Origin: Rhodoferax sp. PAMC 29310
Lineage (GTDB): Bacteria; Pseudomonadota; Gammaproteobacteria; Burkholderiales; Burkholderiaceae_C
Assembly: GCF_017948265.1 (NCBI RefSeq)
Contig: NZ_CP072852.1
Location: 3,286,001 to 3,350,000 of the forward strand
Direction of reading: 5' to 3'
Length of the DNA stretch: 64,000 bases
Shown piece after piece: positions 51,753-60,865 of the stretch. Below the pieces are notes generated by a model, which was not told where the DNA came from, did not search any database, and worked only from the letters and a program-made list of their open reading frames with translations. A program made the translations under genes and the position numbers. Each line of letters starts with the position of its first letter. Within the stretch, counting starts at the first letter, position 1.

Positions 51753-53066
51753 ATGACCACCGACAACCCCCTCGTCCCCAAAGTTTTGCAAGCCCTGCGC
51801 CGTCAGGGTGGGGTGCTGTCCAGCGCGGAGTTGCAGGAGCAGTTGGGGGTGAGCCAGCCGACGGTGTCGCGGGCGTTGGCGCCGCTGGTTCAGGCGGGGC
51901 AGGTGCAAAAGGTGGGCGCGGCGCGTTCGCAGCGTTATGTGTTGCCGCGCACGGTGGCGGGTGTGGGCCGCGAGGTGCCGGTGATGCGGGTCAACGAGCA
52001 GGGTCAGGCGTCGCCTTTTGCCCGCTTGGTGCCCTTGCAAGGTGGTGCTGTTTGGGTGGATGAGGCGGACGGCCTGAGCCAGCAACACGGCGGCTTGCCC
52101 TGGTTTCTGGACGACATGCGCCCGCAAGGCTTCATGGGCCGCACTTTTGCCCATGCCCACCCTGAACTGCAACTGGGCACGGACCCGCGCCACTGGAATG
52201 ACGACGACGTGCTGCGGGCGTTGGCCCTGTTTGGCGATGACTTGCCCGGCAATTTGGTGGTGGGCGAAGCTGCGTTTCAGCGCTTTCACACCCTGCCCCA
52301 GCGCGCCTCACGGGCGGAGTCGCACGCCGACTACCCGCGCATGGCCGAGCAAGCGATGCAGGGCACGTTGTCGGGATCGTCAGCAGGGGGTGAGCAGCCT
52401 AAGTTTTGTACGCGCCACGGCGAGCGCCATGTGATTGTGAAGTTTTCCCCCGCAGGGGACGCGCCCGTGGACCAGCGCCTGCGGGACTTGCTGGTGTGCG
52501 AGCATTTGGCTTTGAGTGTGTTGGCGCAGGCGGGCTTGCCAGCGGCCAAGACGAACATCGTCTCAGGCGGCGGGCGCATTTTTCTGGAGGCCGAGCGGTT
52601 TGACCGAACCGCCCACGGCCGCATCGGCATGGTGTCTTTGATGGTGTACGACAACGAATACGTGGGGGAGATGGACAACTGGGCGGCCACGGCCAACCGC
52701 ATGCTGTCGCGCGGCCTGCTCACCCCAAAGGACGCCCGCACGCTGCGCCTGTTGGAAGCGTATGGCGTGCTGATTGCCAACACCGACCGCCACTACGGCA
52801 ACATTTCGCTTATTTTGGACCAGGACGACTGGACGCTTTCGCCCACCTACGACATGCTGCCCATGATGTACGCCCCCGTCGGCGGCGAGCTGGTGGCGCG
52901 CGACTTTGCCGCCCGGCCCCTGCAACCCACGGCCGCCACCCTGCCGGAGTGGAACCAAGCTCGCACCTTGGCCACCGCGTTTTGGCAAGCCGCAGCCAGC
53001 GACAAGCGGGTGTCGGACGGTTTCAGAGCCATTGCGACCCAAAATTTGAGCCATATTGGCCTCTAG
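51753..53066 (+). CDS. HipA-family kinase toxin of the YjjJ/HipH type with fused wHTH
   Basis: A 437-aa protein. Residues about 8-65 form a winged helix (SSAELQEQLGVSQPTVSRALAPL); the rest is a HipA Ser/Thr kinase: SGSSAGGEQPKF, HVIVKFSP, catalytic Asp in IANTDRHYGNISLI, metal Asp in YDMLPMM. HipA-type kinases phosphorylate glutamyl-tRNA synthetase or other targets and cause growth arrest. No separate HipB gene is adjacent; the fused wHTH and the palindrome at the start suggest self-contained control, as for E. coli HipH (YjjJ). Confidence 0.92.
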   Translation: MTTDNPLVPKVLQALRRQGGVLSSAELQEQLGVSQPTVSRALAPLVQAGQVQKVGAARSQRYVLPRTVAGVGREVPVMRVNEQGQASPFARLVPLQGGAVWVDEADGLSQQHGGLPWFLDDMRPQGFMGRTFAHAHPELQLGTDPRHWNDDDVLRALALFGDDLPGNLVVGEAAFQRFHTLPQRASRAESHADYPRMAEQAMQGTLSGSSAGGEQPKFCTRHGERHVIVKFSPAGDAPVDQRLRDLLVCEHLALSVLAQAGLPAAKTNIVSGGGRIFLEAERFDRTAHGRIGMVSLMVYDNEYVGEMDNWAATANRMLSRGLLTPKDARTLRLLEAYGVLIANTDRHYGNISLILDQDDWTLSPTYDMLPMMYAPVGGELVARDFAARPLQPTAATLPEWNQARTLATAFWQAAASDKRVSDGFRAIATQNLSHIGL

Positions 53067-53221
53067 CTCAAGCGCAGTATGCGCAAGCAGCTATCAAAAA
53101 AAGAGTAAATAGACATACCCTCTGTCTTGACCGATGATCCCAAATGCCATGATCGCCTTGTACGCAGGGCATCCGCACCCAAGTGATATCGATTGTTTTA
53201 CCTCACTCGCAAGGGCCTACC

Positions 53222-53917
53222 GTGTCTGACTCCATCATCATCCAAAAACCCCTTCATGCCGCGCAGCAACTCTTGGTGTTGCACCACGGCGTGGGCGGCA
53301 ATGCGCAGGACATGGTGCCCTTGGGGCAACATCTGGCGGCGCAGTTTCCCAACGCCTTTATCGTGAGCGTCCACGCGCCCTATGTCAGCGATCTGGGCAG
53401 TAGCGGCGCAGGCGCCCAGTGGTTTTCTGTGCAAGGCATCACCGACGAGAACCGCCCCACGCGCGTGGCCGAGGTCATGCCCGCCTTCATCCACAACCTG
53501 CGCTACTGGCAGCAAACCAGCGGCGTCGAGCCTGGCGCTACCGCCGTTATCGGCTTTTCGCAGGGTGCCATCATGGCGCTGGAGGCCGCGCAGGCACAGG
53601 CCGGGCTGGCGGCGCGCATCGTCGCACTGTCGGGGCGCTATGCACAGTTGCCTGAGCACGCCCCCGAGAAAACCACACTGCACTTTATCCATGGCAAGTC
53701 CGATCCGGTGATTCAATACGGGCACTGCGTGACGGCGGCTGAGCGCTTGGTGCGCTTGGGCGGCGACATCACCGCTGACGTGATTCCCTACCTGCTCCAT
53801 GAAGTGACAGAAGAAGTGATGGACATGGTGGTTGAGCGCTTTACCGGCCACATTCCCAAACACCAATGGGAAGAGGTGCAAAAGGCAGCTGCCGAGCACC
53901 AGAACTTGAAACCCTGA
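53222..53917 (+). CDS. carboxylesterase, YpfH-like alpha/beta hydrolase
   Basis: A 231-aa phospholipase/carboxylesterase-family hydrolase. Nucleophile GFSQGAIMAL, oxyanion loop LHHGVGGNAQDM, WFSVQGITDENR, Asp in FIHGKSDPVI and a late His. Starting at GTG 53222 gives an N-terminus that lines up with YpfH; the GTG at 53183 would add 13 unlike residues. It lies just after the HipA-like gene on the same strand but with a 155-base gap. Confidence 0.88.
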   Translation: MSDSIIIQKPLHAAQQLLVLHHGVGGNAQDMVPLGQHLAAQFPNAFIVSVHAPYVSDLGSSGAGAQWFSVQGITDENRPTRVAEVMPAFIHNLRYWQQTSGVEPGATAVIGFSQGAIMALEAAQAQAGLAARIVALSGRYAQLPEHAPEKTTLHFIHGKSDPVIQYGHCVTAAERLVRLGGDITADVIPYLLHEVTEEVMDMVVERFTGHIPKHQWEEVQKAAAEHQNLKP

Positions 53918-54396
53918 CGTCCCTCGTCAATACAACTTGATGCGTGTGACGCTCGTGAATGATGGGAGAGGAATGATCGGTGCGCTCCGCTTCCAGTCGT
54001 TTGGCGGGCGTGACTGAATTACGGGACTCGACCCATGTCGGGCTTAACAAGCGGTCAACTGTTGACCCGACAGCTGACATTCAAATGTCGAACCGAACTA
54101 TGCGGAAATTGTCAACTTTAAGGGCGTCGACATCCCCGCGAAAGGTGGTGAAATACTGACCATCAGAATCTCCACTAAACACTTGCAGCGTTTAGTGGGG
54201 TAAGTGCAGACGCTGGAGCGTGATCGAAAAAATAAGACTAAGAGGTTTCGGCTCCACTTATGGACCGCCAAGGCACTATTGAGGCTGAGCGAAATGGCCT
54301 GATCGATCAGTTAAAAGCTGAAACCTCAGTAGCAGGTCGACGAAGAATAATATTCACGATTGAGTGAAAACTTCAATAAGACATAAGGGATGCAAC
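53918..54396. other. gene-poor stretch at the left edge of the OLD-like/Dam module
   Basis: About 480 bases with remnants only. An inverted repeat CCACTAAA/TTTAGTGG lies at 54172-54198. A 35-codon frame (54260-54367, beginning MDRQGTIEAERNGLIDQLKAE) has a coiled-coil-like, charged composition resembling the tail of a larger protein and ends just before the ATPase start. It may be the leftover end of a deleted gene. Confidence 0.4.
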
Positions 54397-54891
54397 ATGA
54401 CAAAGACACAACTCAGAAAAATAGTAATTGAAAAATTTCGCGCACTCAACAACGTCGAAGTTGAGTTCGGCGATTACATCACCGTCATTTGCGGAAAGAA
54501 CGGCACATCCAAATCGTCAATTCTTGGGATCGCAGCGCAAATTTTCAGCTTTGAAAAAGACTACATCACTGGCGCAAGTCTTCGCGAGTTCAAGCAAATC
54601 AGCGGTCATGGTTTTAAATCTCAATACAAGGAGCACATCAGAATATCTGAGATATTTGATGTGCCAGGATCGCTGTCTGCCATCATTCATTTGCACGATG
54701 GATACACAGACCAAGCTGCTACAGCCAATTTAGAACTGATGACGCGTGGTGTTACTGAAAACGAAAAGAAAAAGGTATTACCGCGCCCTGTCATACGGAA
54801 AAACAGTATCGCTACGGGAAACACCAGCAGAAACTTCACGCATCCAGTGATGAGGGTGTCCCGAATTTTGTGTAAACGGCGGTTAAGTTAG
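54397..54891 (+). pseudogene. OLD-like AAA ATPase, N-terminal fragment interrupted by IS256-family element
   Basis: Starting at ATG 54397 (AAGGGA upstream), the frame encodes the ABC/AAA N-terminal ATPase lobe: IVIEKFRALNNVEVEFGDYITVICGKNGTSKSSIL with Walker A GKNGTSKSS. At codon 152 it meets the insertion sequence (from 54852) and stops at 54891 after a few insertion-derived residues. Joining it to 56190 restores one 576-codon frame through VIFLSLKRLFPI. Base composition is AT-richer than flanking genes, suggesting transfer. Confidence 0.85.
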
Positions 54892-56183
54892 ACGCGCGGC
54901 ATGCGCTCGTCAAACTGAATGGTAAAGCGGTTCAGAGCAGCCTTCCAATCCCGAATCGGCATCGTCCATTTCTGGCTGATGTTGTTCAGTGCCAGATAGA
55001 ACAGCTTGAACACTGCGTCCTCAGTTGGGAACGAGCCGCGGGTCTTGGTTATTTTGCGCAGGCTCATGTTCACGGACTCAATGGCGTTGGTCGTGTAAAT
55101 CACTTTTCGGATGTCTGGCGGGTATTCAAAGAACGGTATCAAGCGTGTCCAGTTGCGCCGCCAGGAGCGCCCAATCGGAGCGAAGGAATCGTCCCATTTG
55201 ACCTCGAATGCCGTGAGTTGTCGCTCAGCTTCGGATTCAGTGGGCGCAGCGTAAATCAGCCGCAAATCCGCGGCGACTTCCTTGCGCTGTTTCCACCCCA
55301 CGAAGTTCAGGCTGTGACGCACCATGTGAACAATGCAAAGCTGCACCGTCGCCTTGGGGAAGACTGCCTCAATGGCGTCAGGGAAACCTTTGAGCCCATC
55401 TACGCAGGCGATAAAGATGTCAGCCACGCCCCGGTTCTTCAGTTCAGTCACCACCTGCAGCCAGAACTTGGCCCCTTCGGTTTGGGCCATCCACAGGCCC
55501 AGTACCTCTTTGAGGCCGTCCAGGTTGACGCCAATGGCCAAGTACAGGGCCTTGACCCGCACAGTACCGTTGTCGCGCACCTTGACGTGAATGCAGTCCA
55601 TGTAGACGATGGGGTACAGCGCCTCCAAGGGGCGCGACTGCCAGGCTTTGACCTCGTCCATGACGGCGTCGGTCACGGATGAAATCAGGGTAGGAGACAC
55701 TTCGGCGCCGTACATCTCCTGCAGATGGCCTTGAATCTCGCGTACCGTCATGCCTCGGGCATACAGCGACAGTATCTTGTCGTCAAAGCCGCTCCAGCGG
55801 GTCTGGTGTTTGCCAATCAGTTGGGGCTCGAAGGTGCCGGCGCGGTCACGGGGGATTTCTATGGGTAGCTGGCCAAAATCGCCTTTGAGCGTTTTCTTGC
55901 TGCACCCGTTGCGGGTGTTGCCCGCTTCATTGGCAACCAACTGGTTCTTGCCGTGACCCAGGTGGCCGGTCAATTCGGCTTGCAAAGCTCGCTCGACCAA
56001 GGCTTTGGTGAGCGGCGTCAAGAGGCCATTCTGGCCAATCAGGTCTTCGGGCTTTTTGTAGTCGGCCAACAGGGCGTCAATCAGCTCGGCGGGTAAGGGT
56101 TTCATCTCTACGGTCATCTCGGCTCCATGCAAGACAGCAGTTTCCTGCCAAATAACCGTTTACACAAAACTTCTTACACCCTC
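54852..56183 (-). mobile_element. IS256-family insertion sequence, complete
   Basis: A 1332-bp element. Terminal inverted repeats GAGGGTGTCCCGAATTTTGT (54852 on) and GAGGGTGTAAGAAGTTTTGT (56183 inward on the minus strand), 15 of 20 identical and followed by GTAAACGG in both. Flanked by a 6-bp direct repeat AGTGAT (54846-54851 and 56184-56189); family members more often give 8-9 bp. Removal of the element plus one repeat re-opens the ATPase frame. One transposase gene. Confidence 0.9.
54888..56132 (-). CDS. IS256-family transposase
   Basis: A 414-aa DDE transposase: NQLVANEAGNTRNGCSKKTL, IVYMDCIHVKVRD (first Asp), IFIACVDGLKGFPDAIEAVFPKATVQLCIVHMVRHS (second Asp and C/H block), NAIESVNMSLRK (Glu). 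Full length for the family with no internal stop, so likely active. ATG 56132 or 56117 could be the start. Confidence 0.96.
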   Translation of the reverse strand: MHGAEMTVEMKPLPAELIDALLADYKKPEDLIGQNGLLTPLTKALVERALQAELTGHLGHGKNQLVANEAGNTRNGCSKKTLKGDFGQLPIEIPRDRAGTFEPQLIGKHQTRWSGFDDKILSLYARGMTVREIQGHLQEMYGAEVSPTLISSVTDAVMDEVKAWQSRPLEALYPIVYMDCIHVKVRDNGTVRVKALYLAIGVNLDGLKEVLGLWMAQTEGAKFWLQVVTELKNRGVADIFIACVDGLKGFPDAIEAVFPKATVQLCIVHMVRHSLNFVGWKQRKEVAADLRLIYAAPTESEAERQLTAFEVKWDDSFAPIGRSWRRNWTRLIPFFEYPPDIRKVIYTTNAIESVNMSLRKITKTRGSFPTEDAVFKLFYLALNNISQKWTMPIRDWKAALNRFTIQFDERMPRV

Positions 56184-56184
56184 A

Positions 56185-57465
56185 GTGATTTTTTTGAGTT
56201 TAAAGCGACTCTTTCCAATCGCAGATCGAGACTATAAAGAAATAGATCTCGATTATTTGAAAGCCCCTGAGAACGAGTTCATTGCACTAACCAACGAGCT
56301 GCTAAATCGCAACTCGACTCAAGCCACAGGCACTCACGGAACAATTGCTTCTGCCGTTGCTCATGGTGACAACTACAACCATGAGTCAGTCTCTGCGGGC
56401 GAAGACAATGCGGGTCAGATCATCATGGCGCTGCTGTTCTTCAAAAAACTCAAAGCGGAATATGCCGACTACAAAGGTGGTTTGCTGCTGATTGATGAGG
56501 CTGATGCTGGCTTGTTTCCAACTGCTCAAGTCAACCTGCTGAAGATTCTTGAACGTGAATGCAAGAAGCTCAATTTGCAGGTGGTTATGACGTCTCACTC
56601 ACCTGTCATGATTGAGTACGCATACGAGCAAAGTCAGCACAAATACAGTAAAAAGTTCAAAACCGTCTATTTGAGCAATACGTATGGATCTGTTCAGGTC
56701 ATGCATGATTGGTCTTGGGCGAAGACTAGCGCCGACATCCACACGAGAACTGTCAGCGCAGGACCAACAGCTATCCTTCCGAGCGTCAATGTTTATTTTG
56801 AAGACAAAGAGGCTGAGGATTTCTTCGCGGCATTAATTTTCCGGCAGCCAATTAGGAAATTTTCTAATCCGATGTCGGGCATCAAGATGGGTTGCACAAA
56901 TTACGTGTATTTGCTTGATAAAAAAGTGCCAGAATTTACCGTGAATAGTGTTGTTTGTTTAGACGAAGACGCCAAGTCACTCGTCAAGGGAAAAGGGTTT
57001 AAAACTGTCGTTCTTCTCCCCGGAGATTTGCCGCCAGATCAGCTGATTTTTGAGCATCTTTACAACTTGCCTGCTGATGATTTTTTTTGGAAAAACAACT
57101 TGCAGTTTTCCCGCGAAGTCTTTACCAATTCAGCTGGCCGCGAGGCAATTAGGGAGTTGGGCATCATTGGTAACGTAGTGAATCTTAAAGAGCGTCTTGC
57201 TGCTTACCGTGGAAACAAGATAAAACGGGCTATTTTCAAGAATTTTTATAATTCTGTTGATTTCCAATTGCTGGTCGCCTCGAGTGTTAAACCGCTCAAC
57301 GCGTGGCGGCATTGGGTTGAAAATAATCCGCAGGCAACTAACGTATTCTTGGAAAAATTCAAGGAAGTGCTATTCGGCGTCATGAAAGAGGGCTACGCCG
57401 TGGACGATGCCAAACTAACCGCGCTGCAAATCAAACTGAAGAAGGTGCCTGATGTTCTCAAATAG
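56185..57465 (+). pseudogene. OLD-like AAA ATPase, C-terminal fragment with TOPRIM-like region
   Basis: 426 codons in frame from a chance GTG at the target repeat. Contains the ABC-type signature region SVSAGEDNAGQIIMALLF, Walker B GGLLLIDEADAGLF and switch VVMTSHSPVMIEY of the ATPase. It is followed by a region with YFEDKEAEDFFAAL (Glu) and VVCLDEDAK (DxD), placed like the TOPRIM nuclease residues of OLD-family proteins. TOPRIM assignment is by eye and should be tested. The stop at 57465 overlaps the methyltransferase start by 14 bases. Split from its N-terminus by the IS256 element. Confidence 0.8.
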
Positions 57466-58326
57466 GCTTTACAGCCCACTGCGCTACCCCGGCGGAAAAG
57501 CGCCTTTTGCGCCGTTCATTGCCAAGGTAATGGAGGTCAATGGCGTATCGGGGGGCATTACCTGGAGCCCTACGCGGGCGGAGCGGGGGTTGCCCTCGAT
57601 CTGCTGTTTCATGGACATGCAAGCCATATTCATATCAACGATGCAGACCCCGCAGTGTTTGCATTTTGGGTTTCTGTGACGCAGCACTCTGCGGAATTGC
57701 TTGAGTTGCTGGCATCGACGCCTATCACTATCGAAGAATGGTTCAAGTGGCGTTCGGTACTGCGCGAAGACTGCCAAGCCAGCTTGGTCGAAAAGGGGTT
57801 TGCTACCTTGTTCATGAACAGAACCAACCGTTCTGGTATTTTGAAAGCGGGCGTCATTGGTGGGAAGAACCAGGAAGGAGCCTACAAACTGGATGCCCGC
57901 TTCAAAAAGGATGTCATTACCGCACGCATTAAGGAAATCGCTAAACGTGCAAATAAGATTACCGTGTACTGTGAAGATTCTTTGGCTCTTCTGAAACGTG
58001 GCAAAGAGTTTCTGCCGAAAAAGTCGCTGATCTATCTTGACCCGCCTTACTATGTCAAAGGCAAGGGTCTGTACCGAAACTATTACGAGCACGACGATCA
58101 TGTTGCGATCGCGAAAACTATCAATGCTAAAGGCTTCAAGCGGCATTGGGTCGTGTCTTATGACAATGCAGACGAAATCCGCGCCATGTACCAACTCGTC
58201 AACTCGAAAACATACGGGCTCAATTACACGGCCCAACGGCGTTACGTAGGCAATGAAGTCATGTTTTTTAGCCAAGACCTAATTATTTCTGATGACGATA
58301 TCCCACAGACAAAAAAAGTCGCTTGA
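57452..58326 (+). pseudogene. Dam-type DNA adenine methyltransferase with G-tract frameshift
   Basis: The N-terminal part from ATG 57452 (MFSNRLYSPLRYPGGKAPF) carries the SAM-site motif typical of D12-class adenine methylases. Near 57550-57555 a run of six Gs throws it out of frame; seven Gs would give VSGGHYLEPYAGGAGVALDL and continue into 57655-58326, which carries the catalytic LIYLDPPYYVKGKGLY (DPPY). The repaired gene would encode 291 aa, normal for Dam. Possible ON/OFF phase switch or sequencing error. Cotranscribed with the ATPase. Confidence 0.88.
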
Positions 58327-58762
58327 TGGCTATTGATTTGGCGGAGAAAGGAATCACCGTTGGCAAGTTGGCAAGTTGGCAAGTGAGGATTTAAGGTCAT
58401 GGGAATTCCATACGGCTACCTCTTAAGTCAATGTAACCTCCGCTGCTCTGAAGCAGCCATTACCGAATGACTGCAGATGGCCTCTGGTCGCTATAAGACG
58501 GTGCCAATTTGGAGGTTGGCCTACCACCCGTAGCCGATCACCAAGCTGTTTTTGGCTTCAATTGCGAAGAATGCTAGCAACGAAAAAAGACACGGAGGTC
58601 CGCCACTATGCGTGGTCAACTACATGCTATTTCCTCAGGTCCATCCGCTCACGCCGCAACAACTTGATCGACAGAGGTCTGCAGTGAATTTGCCCTTAAC
58701 CTTGATAGGTTGTGAGTATCTGAGCGTGCCCATTTGCCCACGATATAGCAGAGAAACCCGCC
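58327..58762. other. gene-free stretch after the Dam-like gene
   Basis: About 435 bases without a supported gene. Contains three perfect tandem copies of the 8-mer GTTGGCAA (58359-58382). Confidence 0.5.
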
Positions 58763-59863
58763 TTACCAAGGCTTGATCGCCACCTTCAGCACGCCATCGC
58801 GTTGGTGCGAAAATAGGTCGTAGGCTTCCACGATGTCGTCGAGTTTGTAGTGGTGCGTCACCATGACACCCAAGTCCAGCCGGCCCGACGCCACAATATT
58901 CATGAGCCTGCGCATTCGCTCTTTACCGCCGGGGCACAAGGCGGTGTTGATGCGGTGGTCGCCTAGCCCCGCGGCAAAGGCGCCTAGGGGAATGGTGAGA
59001 TCGGAGGAGTAAACGCCCAGGCTCGACAAAGTGCCACCGGGTTTGAGCACGCGCAATGCCGACTCGAATGTGCCCTGCGTTCCCAGCGCCTCGATGGCCG
59101 AGTCCGCACCACGCCCGCCGGTGAGCTTCATCACCTCAGCCACCACGTCACAGTTGTTGAAATTGAGCGTGACATCAGCCCCCAGTTTTTTGGCAATGCC
59201 CAAGCGGTGGTCGTTGCCGTCCACACCAATGATGGTGGACGCCCCCAGTAAACGGGCACCTGCCGTGGCGCACAGGCCAATGGGGCCTTGCGCAAAAATC
59301 ACCACTGTGTCCCCGATCCGAATGTTGGCGTTCTCTGCGCCTTTGAAACCGGTGGACATGATGTCGGGGCACATCAGCACTTGCTCATCGGTCAGACCGT
59401 AGGGAATGGGGGCGAGGTTGGCTTGCGCGTCGGGCACCAACACGTACTGCGCCTGGGTGCCGTCAATCAGGTTGCCAAAGCGCCAGCCGGCCGTGGCTTT
59501 GTAGCCGTGGCAGCCGCACAGGCCTTGGCCCACCAGGTAGCTGCCGTCTTGCGACGCAAGACCATCTTGCGCGGCATAGGAATTGAAGTTGGGGCAAATG
59601 GCTCCGGCAATCACGCGCTGGCCCTCGGTGTAGCCTTGCACGGCGCTGCCCAATTTTTCGATCACGCCCACCGGCTCGTGGCCCACGGTCAGGCCTTTGG
59701 CCACCGGGTACTCGCCTTTGAGGATGTGCACGTCGGTGCCACAAATGGTGGTGGTGGTGATGCGCACCAAGGCGTCGTTGGGCCCCACATTGGGAATCGG
59801 CTTGTCGGCCAACTCAATGCGACCCGGGGAAACAAATACGGCGGCTTTCATCATGGCGGTCAT
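58763..59863 (-). CDS. zinc-dependent (secondary-type) alcohol dehydrogenase
   Basis: A 366-aa MDR dehydrogenase resembling the Thermoanaerobacter/Clostridium secondary alcohol dehydrogenases. Catalytic zinc ligands fit Cys in TTICGTD, His in VGHEP, and Asp in CPDIMSTGF; the four-Cys structural zinc loop is absent, as in that family. Rossmann motif FAQGPIGLCATAGARLLG, with VDGND at strand 2 suggesting NAD rather than NADP. AAGGAG is 7 bases before the ATG. Lone gene. Confidence 0.9.
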   Translation of the reverse strand: MTAMMKAAVFVSPGRIELADKPIPNVGPNDALVRITTTTICGTDVHILKGEYPVAKGLTVGHEPVGVIEKLGSAVQGYTEGQRVIAGAICPNFNSYAAQDGLASQDGSYLVGQGLCGCHGYKATAGWRFGNLIDGTQAQYVLVPDAQANLAPIPYGLTDEQVLMCPDIMSTGFKGAENANIRIGDTVVIFAQGPIGLCATAGARLLGASTIIGVDGNDHRLGIAKKLGADVTLNFNNCDVVAEVMKLTGGRGADSAIEALGTQGTFESALRVLKPGGTLSSLGVYSSDLTIPLGAFAAGLGDHRINTALCPGGKERMRRLMNIVASGRLDLGVMVTHHYKLDDIVEAYDLFSHQRDGVLKVAIKPW

Positions 59864-59964
59864 GTCAACTCCTTTTAGACAATGGGTTGTTGTGGTTCAA
59901 CCTCTGTCATTAAGCGCGCTGAACCGCCTGCCGTCTGTTTTGAATGGCCCTCGTTTGACGCGTA

Positions 59965-60699
59965 TCAAGTGATGAGGCTGCGCAACTGCTGATGGGCAAC
60001 ACCCTCTAGGTCGGCTGGGAGTTGGTTCTTGGCTTGCAGGTAATGGTGAGTGAACACATCGAGATACGTCTCCAATGTTTGCGCCGCCCGTGTCTCGCCA
60101 GCCAAGTCTAGGCACAGGCCTGCGACTTCGGATGTGCAAAAGTGGTCATCGCGTCGGGACCGGCGCAGCTTGTAACGCGATAGCTGCTCGGGGTGCAGAC
60201 TGAGCACAGGAAAACGATCCAAATAAGGGCTTTTGCGAAACATCTTGCGTGCCTCGGGCCAGGTGGCGTCCAGCAACACAAACAAGGGGCGCTTGACCAC
60301 TGAGCCAGTCGGAGCCACCGAGGTTTGTACCTCGGTGACGACCCGCTCAGGGGTCACAAACTCACCCGGAAACACCACATAGGGCTGCCACTGCGGGTCG
60401 GCCAGCAGGGTCAGCAACGCGGGGTCGACCAACGTGCGCGCCCAGCCAAAGGCAAACGTGTCGGGGACCACATCGGCAATCAGCCAGCCGGTGTTGCTGG
60501 GTTTGAGCGGCTCAATGTCGGCCATCAGCAGGCACACCCCGGCGCGTGTCGGCACGACAGGGTGCAAGGCGCAGATGCAGTGGCTCGGCACCAGCCGGCA
60601 ACCCGCGCAACGCTCGCCACGCGGCCCGCCACGGGCCAGAAAAGGTTTGGAGCTGCGCGCAAGGCGGGCAGCGCGCAGGCGAGAGACGGCGTGGGGCAT
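59965..60699 (-). CDS. DTW-domain protein, probable tRNA-uridine aminocarboxypropyltransferase
   Basis: A 244-aa protein with the DTW signature LLDATWPEARKM and an N-terminal Cys cluster RCAGCRLVPSHCIC that probably binds zinc. YKLRRSRRDDHFCTSEVAG follows. DTW proteins of the TapT/YfiP type transfer the aminocarboxypropyl group of SAM to tRNA uridine. ATG 60699 is chosen; the open frame upstream is not family-like. Confidence 0.87.
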   Translation of the reverse strand: MPHAVSRLRAARLARSSKPFLARGGPRGERCAGCRLVPSHCICALHPVVPTRAGVCLLMADIEPLKPSNTGWLIADVVPDTFAFGWARTLVDPALLTLLADPQWQPYVVFPGEFVTPERVVTEVQTSVAPTGSVVKRPLFVLLDATWPEARKMFRKSPYLDRFPVLSLHPEQLSRYKLRRSRRDDHFCTSEVAGLCLDLAGETRAAQTLETYLDVFTHHYLQAKNQLPADLEGVAHQQLRSLIT

Positions 60700-60865
60700 G
60701 GCGAGGAGTCTAGCTTGGCGTGAATACACAGTTTTCAAAACACGAACTGCTGCGTATTCGATAACTACCTGCGCATATAAAACATGGGTCAGAGCCCTAA
60801 AAGGCACGCAATCGGCGGTGCGGCTTCCCATTGGGTACCAGCGCGAAGTTGCGCCCCCCGCAACG

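Noticed and set aside
53183..53221. Earlier GTG start for the YpfH-like esterase
   Set aside because: It adds 13 residues unlike the family; the GTG at 53222 aligns with the usual N-terminus.
58763..59863. Missing structural zinc cysteines in the alcohol dehydrogenase as a defect
   Set aside because: The secondary alcohol dehydrogenase branch it resembles normally lacks that zinc site and uses an Asp as third catalytic ligand, as here.
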